A stretch of DNA of 64,000 bases, from positions 6,130 through 70,129 of the forward strand of contig NW_019775236.1 in assembly GCF_001039355.2 (NCBI RefSeq), read 5' to 3'. The translations under genes and the position numbers were made by a program. This document shows, piece after piece, positions 34,756 to 46,415 of this stretch. The DNA comes from Lingula anatina. Its lineage: Eukaryota; Brachiopoda; Lingulata; Lingulida; Lingulidae. The notes beneath the pieces are model-generated. The model was not told the DNA's origin, searched no databases, and saw only the letters and a program-made list of their open reading frames with translations. Each line of letters starts with the position of its first letter. The stretch's first letter is position 1.

Positions 34756-37700
34756 CTATCTTTTCTTCATTTTGGGCTTTTTCATCTTAGGTTTTTTCAT
34801 CTTTGGTTTCTTCATCTTCGGCTTTCCACCACCAGCTTTCTTTGATTTATTCCCTTTTTCCTTTTTCTCTTTTGCTTTTTTCTCTTTCCCCTTTTTGTCT
34901 TTTTTGTTATCACCCTTTCCTTTCTTTTCATCACGCTTGTCTGTCTTGCCATCTCCATCTGTAAAATTACACATATCTATTAGACTTAACAATACTACAC
35001 TAATATCGATTTTGATCTTAATAGCGATACTTCTTGGTCGATGCCTAATGTCAATTTTCTATTTTGGATTCAAAGCAATAGAAGGATTTTTTTTACTTAT
35101 CGTTCGGTCAAAAAAAATCCATTTCCAACCCTACATGACGAGTCTCTGGTCAGATTTTTTGAACATATAAATTAAGAAGTTATAGTAGTAGTTAAATTGA
35201 TGTATACATGGCACACCTATTAGTCATATTCTGGTTTCCATCTTTTTGTATAGAAATCGCCTTCTTTGCCTTTATAACGAGTTGCAACATTTATGCGCGG
35301 TACGTTAAAATATATCAACTACTAGGCCTATAGTGTGCATTTTATTGTTCAAATATTTACGAGAAGAGTATCAACTTGCTAGGTTTTAGTGTTTGTGACG
35401 CTAGTTTAATGTTGTTATTTACCTTCTCCTCCACCTCCTCCAAAACCACCGGCGAAATCTTCAAACCCACCGCCGCCTCCGTCACCACCCATGCCTGCTT
35501 CTACATCTTGGTCTTGCACGTGTTTTCTTGGCATCATGTCAGGCTGGTTCTCGTCGAAGCATCTACAGGGCATGTACTCCATCAGCCAGCCGGGGGATTC
35601 GCCCATCGGGGTCCCCCACTTGTACGCGTTGTCTATGGAGGTTTGAAGATACCGTGTCAAAATCAGCACGACCCACTGAAAAAAATGTTGAAGCCAAAAT
35701 GTCATTAATTTGCATTAAAGTGTTTTCAACAATTGGGGTAATGACAGAGAATCGCTGGTCTACTGACAGGGTAATTCCTGTACAATAATCGAGAGAATTT
35801 TTTCAAAGATCAATCAAAGTATATTCACGATGCTGAGCTCGTTATCTATTGCATTTCGGGGATACAAAAACGTTTGTTACCGTTTTCAAAGTGCTCGAGT
35901 CTACTGTAAGTATAAACCTGAAACAAGCATACTCCCCTTCTAAGACGATCAGATTTGTGATAACACTATGACAAAATGTGGAGCGTGAATAAAAAGAAGC
36001 ACCGCTGCATACTCGTCATAAATATCTTATCATTTCAGCGTTCCGTTACCTCAATTGCAAATCCGACGAATACTGTTATCCCGCACGGTGTCAACACTAC
36101 ATTTTCAAAATATTCTATAAGCGCTTGACTGCAACCTTTCTCGTACAATGTTGTTTTTCTTCCAGTGGTTTCCTGGTGTTGAGCCACGTTATGGTGAACG
36201 CATGGCCCAAATGAGGCTGGGTTGCAACAACTGAAAGGCGCGCTGTCTGTATAAAAATGACCTTCTTTAAGTTTGCTAAAAGACACGAAAAAAATTTATA
36301 ATGTATCAGAACAAGCTCAATCTAATAAACCAAGGAATGTTTCATATTATTATCTATAAAATGCCAATGTATAAATACTTTCATGTTTTTTCCAAGCGCA
36401 TTGTTGTAGGCAAACAGATGGGCGGATGCAACAGTGATACAACAGTAATTTTCGTTCAAATGAGGTTAAATATAAATACTTTGAACAGTGTAACATAAAC
36501 GATACTTGAAATTAACACAATTACTTTAATAAATTAGACCAAATAAAAAAGTACTACCTGGCAACTTTTGGGAGGTTTACATCCACATATTTATTATCGA
36601 ACCAACTGACAGTAAACCATTCCCAATACCCTTTGCTTCCGCAACATTGATAATCCATCTGTAGTTCATCGATGGTCATTTTTAAAGAATGCACTGCTTT
36701 ATATCGCATCATAGACTTCAAAAGACCCTTTTTAAATGCTTCCTCTAGATAACCTATGTAAATCAAACGTTATGAAAATCATTATTTATTTATTTCAAAG
36801 CCAAGGAAAAATAAGATAAAAATAGAATGCAAAAATAACCAATTACCAATCACCTCTGCATCGGTTCTAGTGTTACCTAACAACTAGGGATATGGGCTTT
36901 GTAATGACTTACGAAAGGTGCATTTCTTGGCAAAAAAAAACACAAGGCCGCCGTTTCCAGATTCATAGGATGGAATGTTAAGTTCACGTTTTCTTGATTT
37001 GATCTTTCTGTAACTCTTCTTCCAGAAAGACTTCAAAGCATTTATAGTGAAATTTTCTAGTTTAAGGTTTTAGTCACATTTATGATGGAAAAGGACTATT
37101 TAAGATTTCTTATTTTTCTTTTGTTTAAAGACATGGTTCGTGTTGTATCAGCAAAATCGTCAATGGCCTCGTGTGTATCAAGAATAGTTATTTGATACAA
37201 AAATCTACGATCCTTGTAAATCAAATATAATTTCATGATTATATTTCTAATAATGATGCTTCAAACCTACTGTGATCCCTTCAAAAATTATAAACAACTG
37301 GTTTGAAAGACCAATAAATTCAGGATCCAGGTAAAACTAGGAACTTAATTAATTTTAGAAGAATCCTTCTCTCATCTCTATAGCAGGTAATAATGCATGT
37401 CAATCGAAAAGAAATGAAAAAAAATATATATATAGATAAATCCAGATGCAAAGAAAACTTTTAAAACAATAACGATCTTGCTAGCACGGTCTACATGTAT
37501 ATAACTCCTAATATAGCCATATCCTGAGACATATCATAGTGACATCAGATACTTACCCCTGTGAGAAAAGCAGAGGCACGCTGCTGACATGACAACCCAA
37601 CTTATAACGAATATTAACAGTATATAAAGAAGAAGAACACTCTGGAATCTCTCTCTAGTCTCGTAGGATCCGCAGTCGTAGCAAATTTTGGCACCAATGC

Positions 37701-37926
37701 CGTTTATGACGATCAGTATTGCCCCGACTGAAATCAGCATGTATGGCAAAGTGCCTGGATTGTAATCTTCAAGGACAACCAGGCGGGATTCAATGCGATC
37801 CTTGATGTATATTCCCATAACGATCATCACAGTTCCAAAAAATGCCATAAACCCGTTGACAACAGCAAGAATCGTGCCTAGTCTTACACGGCCTTCTTCC
37901 GATATGCGAAAAGCTAAGACCGCCAT
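34756..37926 (-). CDS. PRPH2-like: Peripherin-2/ROM1-like tetraspanin with lysine-rich repeat tail
   Basis: A four-pass membrane protein of the group that shapes photoreceptor outer-segment discs in vertebrates. Five minus-strand exons join in phase: 37926-37557, 36753-36558, 36275-36050, 35675-35423 and 34958-34756, giving 415 residues. The first exon holds TM1 to TM3 with GAKICYDCG after TM2, as in peripherin. The large loop has LKMTIDELQ, YQCCGSKGYWEWF, APFSCCNPASFGPC and YEKGC, and TM4 runs into LTRYLQTSIDNAYK; PGWLMEY follows, as in PRPH2. The loop has six cysteines. The seventh, which links vertebrate PRPH2/ROM1 dimers (human C150), is replaced: KAVHSLKMTID stands where human has GRCFMKKTID. 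The C-terminus is unlike vertebrates: a glycine-rich stretch (GGDGGGGGFEDFAGGFGGGG) and a last exon of about 66 residues, nearly all K, E, D and G, ending in four PKMKK-type repeats. Head-to-head with a small ORF at 38254. Confidence 0.92.
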
Positions 37927-38253
37927 GTCAGGAAGTTCCCATTAGACAGTCCAGTGAAATATTTTCTTAATGCATATGGATGAGATTTTCTCCATTCTTT
38001 CGCTTTTTCGGAAAAAATACTGTTTAAACAGCAGAGCAGTTAAGTATAGGAATCAGATTAAGACTCCAAATACACTTCCAATGACAACTGTTTGTGTATT
38101 GTTGTTGTTAGGTAACGTTTGGTGACAGTTTCGTCACTACTCACAGACGTCCTCGCGCTGACGCTGAGACGTCCGATTTTTATGACGTCATGTATGTCTT
38201 TATGAATAAGATAGCATTATCATCTTAGAAACCGCCAGCACAGACAACATATT
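37927..38253. promoter_or_regulatory. Likely bidirectional promoter with a perfect CRE
   Basis: This 327-base gap separates the divergent starts of the tetraspanin (minus) and the small ORF (plus). It holds a perfect palindromic CRE, TGACGTCA, at 38183-38190. Two GACGTC-like words lie just before it (about 38146-38151 and 38168-38172). CREB/ATF control is inferred. Confidence 0.5.
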
Positions 38254-38535
38254 ATGGAACGACATGCTACAGGTGTCATAATGGGGGCATTGCACAGTAA
38301 AACAAATCTGAAGAGGAACAAAGCACGAATAGTTATAAACTCGCCAATCCAATCATCAACTACCTTGGACGTTGAAAACGAAGAATTATCTCAAAAAGGG
38401 AAAGCGTGTGACAAGGTGATAGATATCGACAAACCAAAAATGAAAATTGGAGTTTTACCTCCCGGAAGTAACAGCATTGACTCTGTAAACACTAACGTTC
38501 TTGTAAACAAGTCAAGTAAAAAGAAAAAGTATTGA
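38254..38535 (+). CDS. Small unknown protein, possible N-myristoylation site
   Basis: A single open frame of 93 codons whose function I do not recognise. The first ATG gives MERHATGVIM. An internal ATG at 38281 gives MGALHSKTNLKRNKAR, which fits the N-myristoylation pattern MGxxxS/T followed by basic residues. Translation from there would give an 84-residue, basic, membrane-tethered protein. The rest is hydrophilic, without hydrophobic segments, and ends KSSKKKKY. No splice sites are needed. Its position opposite the peripherin-like start across a CRE-containing gap suggests co-expression. It could also be a chance frame: its length is only modestly above what AT-rich sequence gives. Confidence 0.4.
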   Translation: MERHATGVIMGALHSKTNLKRNKARIVINSPIQSSTTLDVENEELSQKGKACDKVIDIDKPKMKIGVLPPGSNSIDSVNTNVLVNKSSKKKKY

Positions 38536-39667
38536 ATTTACAAGAGTGAACGGATGTGCAAATGCCAAAAACTTGGATATTTCTTTTTTTTAAATATTTT
38601 TATTTGTAATTTTTTATTTTCATCATTTTGTCAAACAGACAGTGGCAGGGGACAAAATGTTAACTAAAACACTGCAGTAAAGTCATTATTACAAAGACCA
38701 TAGGCCTACTACAACAGCGCTTTACACAGCAAGTAATGAATTAGTGTTTATTAGACAAATTTCAATTATAGGGAGATCAGAGCTGGGAATCATATCGATC
38801 ATTCGCTGGTCAGAGCCAGTTGGCCCCATTTTGAACTTTCAGCGTCATGTGGAAAATTCTTGAAGATTTAGATGTGTAGTTTTTACTCAAAAAGGAACAT
38901 CGATGCTTTGCCTACATTTGAAATAACAGTAAATATAAGACCTAGATGATAAGTAATATTGCCGATAGTTGATCCGCTGTCAATAATAATAATAAGAACT
39001 TAATTATTTAGCAAAATTGCAACGCAAAGGTGCTTGTTGTACAATGTTAAAAGAAAATATTTGTAGTTTATAAATAACATTAAATTCGGTAAGCGGTAAA
39101 ACTTAATTGTTTGTAATACACATGAAAGAGACTTGCAATAAAACGAGAGAACTTTGTAGGAGAATACTTAAAACATCCAGTGTTGACTACTGAAACTCGA
39201 AAGTTGCTGTTACCTCTTAATGGTCGTAACTCTTTTTTTTCAATTCAACACTTTCCTGAATTTGGACATAAAACAGAGCAATGGTGTGCAGGACAAAATG
39301 AGAAAACAAAGACGAAAGTCAAGTGAATTAACAAAAGATTGTGCATTTTCTCAAAAGAAAATCAAGACAAACCAACACAAAGATGAAAAACGTATGACAC
39401 AGTTTAACTTCCTATGTAAATGAATTGTCCACATCAGTTACGTCGATGTTCCACATACCGTTTGCTTCAAATATTTGCTCATCCATACTCACCACTACTT
39501 TTTCAAAGGAACAGCAGCATTCCAAATCTGAAAAGGATATAGGACTATAACATATGTTGCCTGTGGTGCAGGGATTGAAATGCAATCGTTGTGCCGTTTC
39601 ACTGCATGCAAGAGTACTCACTCACTTTGGCGAAAATCCGAAAAAATATCTCAGATGCACCATGGAC
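38536..39667. other. No supported gene
   Basis: AT-rich, with no exon. AATAAA-like words at about 39137 could end a transcript of the small ORF upstream. Confidence 0.5.
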
Positions 39668-41105
39668 CTGGAGGATCAGAGAGGATATACCGCCTCCGGG
39701 TATTGTACCACCAGCTGGAGTAAGCTTATTCGTATGGAAAACAAAAAAGGGGGTCACCTCCTGTTGTGCTTGAAAAGCTCTATAAAATGCAGTAAACAAA
39801 AATTCTCAATATTTTTTGTTGAAAAATACCATTTAAAAAAAAATCTAGGCGAAAAATAAGTTTAAATCCAAATTTGTGAAGAGCAGTTCATGGCGAAAAA
39901 AAAGCCAAAGATCAATTTCAAGATCATACTTAGATTCCCAGTACATGACTACCCATTCCTGTTCAAGAGTAACTATGGGCCTATCTCTGCCGGTTTTGAA
40001 GATGCAAGGGATAGAAAGTTGCCAAGTTCAATTCATGGTGAAAAGTAGGTCAAAGGTCAATTTCAAGGTCAGCTAAATAACCAGTATATGACTTCCTATT
40101 CAAGTACAATAGTAACTATGCGTGTATCTTTGCTAGTTTAGAAGTTACAGTAACGTGCCATGAATTTCGTACAGAAAAAATAAACTGAAATAGCAAAAAG
40201 ATCGTTTTGGTCGAAATTCACGAAATGGGAGGTGCTCAGAATTTTTAAATGTTCGACTTTCATAAATTTCTGTCATTTTTGTCAGGAAGTTGTCTGTCTC
40301 TCGGTAAGTCTTATGTTTTTTGTTGTTTTTTTCTGACGTTCGAAATGTATGGTACATTACCGTGTTTCATATTTCATTTTCACCACCTCGTATTTTTTTA
40401 TATAGCGCAACTCGTAAATCCAATGGAAAACAAAAAAAAAAATAAAATGGACACCACCTTCTGTGTTGATCTTGACAAGCTCTATAAATTGCAAAAAACA
40501 AGAGGTATCTAGCATTTACGGTTCCAGAATTAGAGAGAATATTCAGTTTTGGCTTTTAATGGCTGTGAAAATGCATCGATTTTCCAACTCAAGGAGGTGA
40601 AAGATGACCCTAAGGGTAACACTTGCCCATAAATTATATAGTTATAAGTAAGGTCTGTGTAGTTTCTGAAAATCGGTTCAAATAAAAATTTTATTCGCAA
40701 AAAATCCCTACTTTCACAAAAATTTTGGCCCGTTTAACTTTGAATTAAAGGTCAAAGGCCAAATCCAATGGTACATTTGAAATCTCCACATGACTTTCGG
40801 TCAGCCATCCATAGAATTTTTTCTCATAATTCCTTCGGTTTGGGAGATACTTAGCATTTAATTTGGCAAATTTTGGACAAGGGTGCTTTGCGACGAGCGC
40901 CATACCTAGACCTGTGCACCAACAAAGCCCATAATTTACGTGGTACGAGTTGAGATTACATGTGACCTAAATCCAAGAGATGGGTGCACAGGCTCTTGTA
41001 GTCTAGGAGGAGAAGTGGTAACGGTGACATGGCGGCGGAGCCGGCCGATACGGCGGACGAGAAGAATCGGAAATAAAATCATGTGTACCGCCAACGCCTA
41101 CACTG
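39668..41105 (+). repeat. Dispersed repeat, long copy (pair with 5928-6663)
   Basis: It carries the same blocks in the same order as the copy near 6 kb, but is about twice as long. The extra material (about 40140-40240 and 40560-40900) has GTCAAAGGTCAATTT-type phrases repeated at 40030 and 40745. Landmarks: GAGGATCAGAG at the start, GTAACTATGGG, ATAGCGCAAC, AAACAAGAGGT, and a TTGAGATTACATG to TGTGTACC end. The 3' part is GC-richer and reads as short frames, but no protein family is recognisable. Confidence 0.75.
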
Positions 41106-41557
41106 GTGGTACAAATATATCGTAGACTACGGTTTATTTCCATGGTTTGATACAGTCATCTCTTGAGAATTATATTAGACAAGGGGGGAATTGTAAGCGT
41201 CTCGAAATATTGGACAGGTTATTAGGTACATGTACCTACCGTCACTCTCGTGCAGTATGTTTTGAATTTGTTGTTTTTCAGTTCTAAATCTACCATGCAT
41301 TTTACCATGGAAATACATCTTGATATACTTCCATGATTTTACCAAGCAAAACGATAAATACTAATAGATATAATTGAATACGTTACATTTTATTATTATT
41401 TAGGACCCAAAATATCTCTAACTTCTGTCCTAAATTGTATAGATGTGCATGACCTATATACCATGACAATAAATTAACATATGGATCAATTAATAATTAA
41501 ATATAAGCTCTCAATTCACTTTTTGGTTTTCGATTACTTGTAGGCCTAATCGGTCTA

Positions 41558-41618
41558 AAACATTGGCGAAAGCGGGAGTCACATTGAGTGCAAGTACACT
41601 CGAATGACCGAGCGGCGC
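41558..41618 (+). repeat. Lone, diverged copy of the 57-bp unit
   Basis: TTGGCGAAAGCGGGAGTCAC and CGAATGACCGAGCGGCG match the tandem unit at 42451-42621 in order and spacing. Confidence 0.7.
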
Positions 41619-41685
41619 CATAGACTGAGAAATACCAAGTTAGATACTTGAGCGAAGTTAGCTATTATTGAGGGGGGAGGAAAAA

Positions 41686-41943
41686 GACGCCCTTAAAGCT
41701 TAGGTCCCTACTACGTTTTTGACGCACGGTTTATAGGTTCCGGCTAGAACGTAGCTAGATCGCATTAAAGGAATCAAGTAATTGGCGTTGATCATGTCGA
41801 AAAGTTTCTACGTGCTGTTTGCGTCCTACTTAAAGACGCACGATGGACGTGCTCCTCACACGTTTTCCCCATTTTCTTTTGGCCGTAGACCACACGTAGC
41901 AGCCCGTACGTTCGGTTGGGACCTAGGCTTCAATGGGGACGCC
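41686..41943. mobile_element. MITE-like element with imperfect inverted ends
   Basis: The left end, GACGCCCTTAAAGCTTAGGT, and the right end read on the other strand, GGCGTCCCCATTGAAGCCTA followed by GGT, are imperfect inverted repeats of about 28 bases. The 258-base body has no ORF. Related words (TAC TTGAGCGAAG and TACTCAAGCGAAG) lie just outside both ends, so part of a local duplication may also be involved. Confidence 0.55.
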
Positions 41944-42450
41944 AAATAGGATACTCAAGCGAAGAAAGCAGTTATTGAAGGTGTGGTAAATAACGACGCT
42001 GTCGCGTAGGGGAGGGAGGCGATGGGTTAATATAAAGTTTCTTACCTTGTGCCGGTCTTACGATTCTTTTGATACGAAAGTATTCTTGTAGTCTAATAAC
42101 TGCGTCTCTGCAATCCGCTTGCCTGAAAGGATCTGACTTTGTCGCGTGCAGTGGTCACGTTGTGTTTAGGAAGTTGAGCCGTGATTGGTCAGTAATACCC
42201 AGTCTAACGTAATAAGTGTGCTAGGCGCACTGAGTGGCGACCGTATGTCTGGTGACCACCTGTGTGCTGAGAGAGAGAGAGAGGGGGGGGGGCTTTGAAT
42301 GTAAAAACATTTCAGTGCCAAATAAATAATAATAATCATTATTATTTTTATAAATGAAACTATAATATAAAATTCGTTAAGTTTGTATTTGTAGTTGCAA
42401 AGCCAGAAAGAAATTATTTGCTCGGTTCAATAACTAAACTGTGATGTTGG

Positions 42451-42621
42451 TGGCGAGAGCGGGAGTCACCCTGAGTTGCTCGCGCAGGAACACTTGATGA
42501 CCGAGCGTGGAGAGACCAGGAGTCACCCTGAGTTGCTCAAGCAGGAATACTTGATGACCGAGCGTGGCGAGAGCGGGAGTCACCCTGAGTTGCTCAAGCA
42601 GCAACATCTGATGACCGAGCA
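42451..42621 (+). repeat. 57-bp tandem repeat, three copies
   Basis: Units 42451-42507, 42508-42564 and 42565-42621 share TGGCGAGAGCGGGAGTCACC and CTTGATGACCGAGCG with few changes. As 57 is a multiple of three, open frames run through on both strands (19-residue repeats). There is no start context, splice site or flanking coding sequence, so I treat it as a minisatellite. A GA/G-run microsatellite lies just upstream (42271-42292). Confidence 0.9.
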
Positions 42622-43425
42622 AAGCTATATAGGCAAACCAACTTTTAAGAACATTCTGTTCAAAGTTATCTTGCAGTACCCTTGGATTTCGCATTACCCA
42701 AGTATCATTTTAACTGCATTATAACATTGTTGCGTTGTCGTTATTTGACATCTGCTGACATTATATTATTAACTTCAGTTGTTAAGCATAGTTGCATTAT
42801 TGTTGCATTATAACATGTGTGAGCAGTAAATTTTTCCAAACCCTTGAGAATCTGGGAAAATTAATGACTAGTAACAAAATATTTCACGCTGCACTTGTTT
42901 TAGTTGTTCACCTTTTACAATCCCACGTCACCGAAATGAAACGGCAGAGGGTATGCTAAAATGTGGAGTTATCTCTCAAGCTCAGGGTGCCTCACGTGGG
43001 AAGGCGAAATATCACAAAATTTATGGTAACCGAGATGTACATGTAATGTCAAATCCAGAATTGTCTCTCGAGTTTAGCCTCCTCCCCAGTACAAATTGCA
43101 AACCGGACGAATTCACGGACCAATTGTGTTCTAAGTAAAATGCACCCTATAGTCTACTAGTTACAATACGGTTTGCATTCTGTATCAGAACGTGATTACC
43201 TTTGAGTAACTTTGACGTCGTCTCATCAAATCCAATTGTGTGTCTGTGTAATCAACTTGCGATGTGTTTTTACTTTGTCCTTAGGATATGTGGAGTAATC
43301 GAAACAATGTTTTCATCACTCCTGGTTTAGCTGTTGATATCTGTATGCATATATGGATTTAGGCCTACTCTGTCCATATGGATTGTTGTGATATATATAT
43401 ATGGGGGGGGGGGGGGTCTCTCTTA

Positions 43426-43613
43426 ATTAGGCCGCATTCAGAACAGTGTACCAACTAGTTCGAGGGTTAAATATGACCGACCCATTTGAATAGGCCTACT
43501 TCCCCACAGGGAATCTATTCAGTGTCTATTAGTGGATTAGACGGCAAGCTTTTTAGTGGGTCGCCATATTTGACCCTTGGACTAGTTAGTCCACTGTTCT
43601 GAATGCGAGCTAA
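43426..43613. mobile_element. Foldback element with ~43-bp arms, plus local duplicates
   Basis: The arm at 43433-43475, starting CGCATTCAGAACAGTGTACC, pairs with the arm at 43565-43607, ending GTTCTGAATGCG, with a few mismatches. Another copy of the left arm starts at 43728 and a partial one at 43681. The G-run context before the first arm (TATATGGGGGG then TCTCTCTTA) recurs at about 43650-43678, so the locus has also duplicated in tandem. Confidence 0.75.
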
Positions 43614-44130
43614 CAGATCCACGGAAAAATATGGCCATCTGGCTTGCTGTGATATATGGAGGGGGGGGGGTCTTTCTTAGGTCGCAATCAGAACAAGTTG
43701 ATCCGAGGACTAGAGTCTAATTAGGCCGCATTCAGAACAGTGTACTAACTAGTACGAGGGTCAAATATCGGTCGGCCATATTTAGTCTGCAGAACAACAA
43801 AGCTGTCCACCATTATGCCTACTCTCTACCAGAGTCCAGCTGGGTGACGACGTTTTTTTTTTTTTTTTAATTCAAATTTTTTTTTACAGAAAACTGTCTA
43901 CTGAACTTTTTAGATGGATTTTAGACATAATTAATTATTTATTATTAACACAAGTGCAAAGAAATAGCCACAACTAGTAAAAAAAGTGCAGAAATATAGC
44001 CAGAGACATATCTATGGGTATTACTGTATGAATGACATATGTGAAGCACAAGTACTAGAGGGAACGGCATTATCATTGAATGAACATGCTGGAAATTGGT
44101 ATCTTACGTACCCTTAATGGTCTCTCTCTC

Positions 44131-44190
44131 TCACACACACACACACGCGCGCGCGCGCGCGCGCGCGCACGCACGCGCACACACACACAA
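44131..44190. repeat. (AC)n(GC)n(AC)n alternating purine-pyrimidine tract
   Basis: Nearly 60 bases strictly alternate pyrimidine and purine: CA repeats, then about 13 CG repeats, then mixed CA/CG. This is a classic Z-DNA-forming composition. Confidence 0.95.
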
Positions 44191-46415
44191 AGAAAATGAG
44201 AGAGAAATCCGCCTGAGAAACAAATACACATGCACTCTAAATGACTTTGATATAGCGATTCCCAGCGAACCTGGTTTATGATAGGACATTAAACGAAATG
44301 GCTGTCCTCAGTGGTGTCGTTAGAGATAACAGCTCCTAATTACAGCCAAGAAGATTCAGTGATTGAAACCTAGGATTCATCAAGCTAGTCCGGTACATGT
44401 ACAAAAACCAGATATGCCTCTGGAAGAAATGAGGTTACACGAATAAAAAAGGACTACACAGTTTCACGTGGACTTTCCAAGCTGAATGGTTTTTTAAAAT
44501 TGCCTGTGGGACCTTCAGATCTTACATAGAATGCATATCATGACTTCGTCTTTGGTAGCCGGTGGAGATTTTTTATTCACGAATCAAATATCCGGTATTC
44601 CACGTTATATCTTCAATAATCAGAGGAGCGTGACGTGGTGCTTTCCGATAGCGTAGCTATAACTTGGTGCACCAAGCATGCTCAAGAATTATTCATGCAC
44701 AGACCAGATTTGTAAATAACTTGACTCACTTTGTGTTTACTGTCGAAACTTTTTTTATTTATTCATTTATTTTTTATTTTTATGTGTAGTTGTTTAGTTT
44801 TATTGTTATTATGATTATCATTATGAGTATCATTATGATCAGGGAATTATATCCCATATAATTCCCTGTTATGATTTATATTTATTCATTTAGATTTTTC
44901 CGTGCCAAATTCCAAATACAAGTGCGTTCTTTTAAAAAAAAAAGAACAACTAACTATTTACAGTGTTATGTGCTAAGAATTCTTAGTATGATCAATAAGG
45001 GGGGGGGGGATAATTTATACTACTTGTGCACCAATCGCTTCTCCCTCCACTACATGTCTTTGTGGAATGTGTATTATTATAATATATTAAACCGCCTGTA
45101 TCTCAGATTTGATTTCTCCAGCATAATAAGCAAACAATATACATATAGAAACATAATCGTCAATAATGGATGCTGTTCACTTCACGCTGCAAAGATAATA
45201 TTTTGTGTGCGTGGGAGGATGTTCTAGGGAGCCTAGTCTGGGTATAGATCCTATGGGAACGCCGAGTTTTGCTGTCTGCCAGGACCACAGCATCGATCGA
45301 AAATGATCTCAGATTATATAAGGCTGTCTAAATCAGTTTCACAAATGCGTGATGTTATCTGCTTCAAACCACTATTGAATAAAAGACAAGTAACCTCAAA
45401 ACGGCAAATAACCGTTTGTGTAACCAATCCAATCTGTTCTAAATAAATATATACTGTTCAATACAGGACACTCCGACAGAGACGACGCTGATATTGAGAC
45501 GCTTGGTACATGTGCATATCTTTACATTTGGTATATGTTGATCTTACGTCTTTGGAGAGAATGACGCGCGGAAACAGCGATAAACCTCCAACACAGTACC
45601 CCAAGCTTGTAATTAACACAAAGGGATCATAAAAGATCATGACACGGGAACTCCCTCGCTACCCATGCCCTCCTCATCTCCCACGTCAACAGCGTCAATG
45701 GCCTCGGCGCTTTCTTTAAATCTATGCAAAATTTAGCCGAGGCGCAAAAAAGTCAACGTACTTCGTTCGAGCTGTGGGAGCACAAATTGATGTAATGCAG
45801 ACTTAAGTGCGCCTGAAATTGTTATTTTGCCGAGCAAAGCTAATTCCGTGTTCCCAAATGAACACAAGTGTTTCCGCCGCTTGCAGTTCATAGCACAGAC
45901 GCTATATTTAGCGCGTGGAGTACTCGAAGCCTGCGGTAAGATTCTTGTGCAGTGTATGAATTAAATAGTAGGAGAAACGAGAGGTAAGATTCAGTCTGTG
46001 GAGCCAGTAGTTTCACTAGAGTTCCACAGGTAGCTTGTTTATCGAAATGAGCTCTAACGAACTTCTAATGAGTACTTGGATCGACAAGATGCTGCTCCGG
46101 AGGTAATTGTTGTACTAGCACAGGTGTAGCAGACAAGGTGAGTTTGGCTGGATCGATCTGACGTTCATTCTTCGCGTTGCCCAGGTACATGTATCTTGCG
46201 TGATAACAACGTTGGGATAGAGCTTGTGACATCTATTAAAAAGCATTAGAATACACATTTACTTTGAAATACCATTGTTCGTTGCAAGGGTTCTTGCCAT
46301 GGCCTCTGTCCGTGAAGTGGATAGCGATGTTGATCTTCACAATGTAACGGCGCTCTATAAGCTAGATTACTGTAGCTTTCACATTTTCCCACCGGGGGTC
46401 TTGTTTTCCTGCTTC
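44191..46415. other. No supported gene; one GC-richer promoter-like stretch
   Basis: No exon of a known family. A 13-bp palindrome, CAGGGAATTATAT with a 3-base loop, lies at 44840-44868. The stretch 45640-45990 is richer in CG dinucleotides than its surroundings and ends in a GAGAGGTAAGA donor-like word at about 45981. It could be a promoter with a non-coding first exon for a plus-strand gene, perhaps the ankyrin gene at 51.6 kb, but this is a guess. A 48-codon frame at 46299 (MASVREVDSDVDL) runs into the hairpin. Confidence 0.4.

Noticed and set aside
34639-35170. Plus-strand frames rich in phenylalanine
   Set aside because: Antisense shadow of the lysine-rich tetraspanin tail.
42434-42724. 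Two opposed frames with 19-residue repeats
   Set aside because: Produced by a 57-bp minisatellite, with no start context, splice sites or flanking coding sequence.
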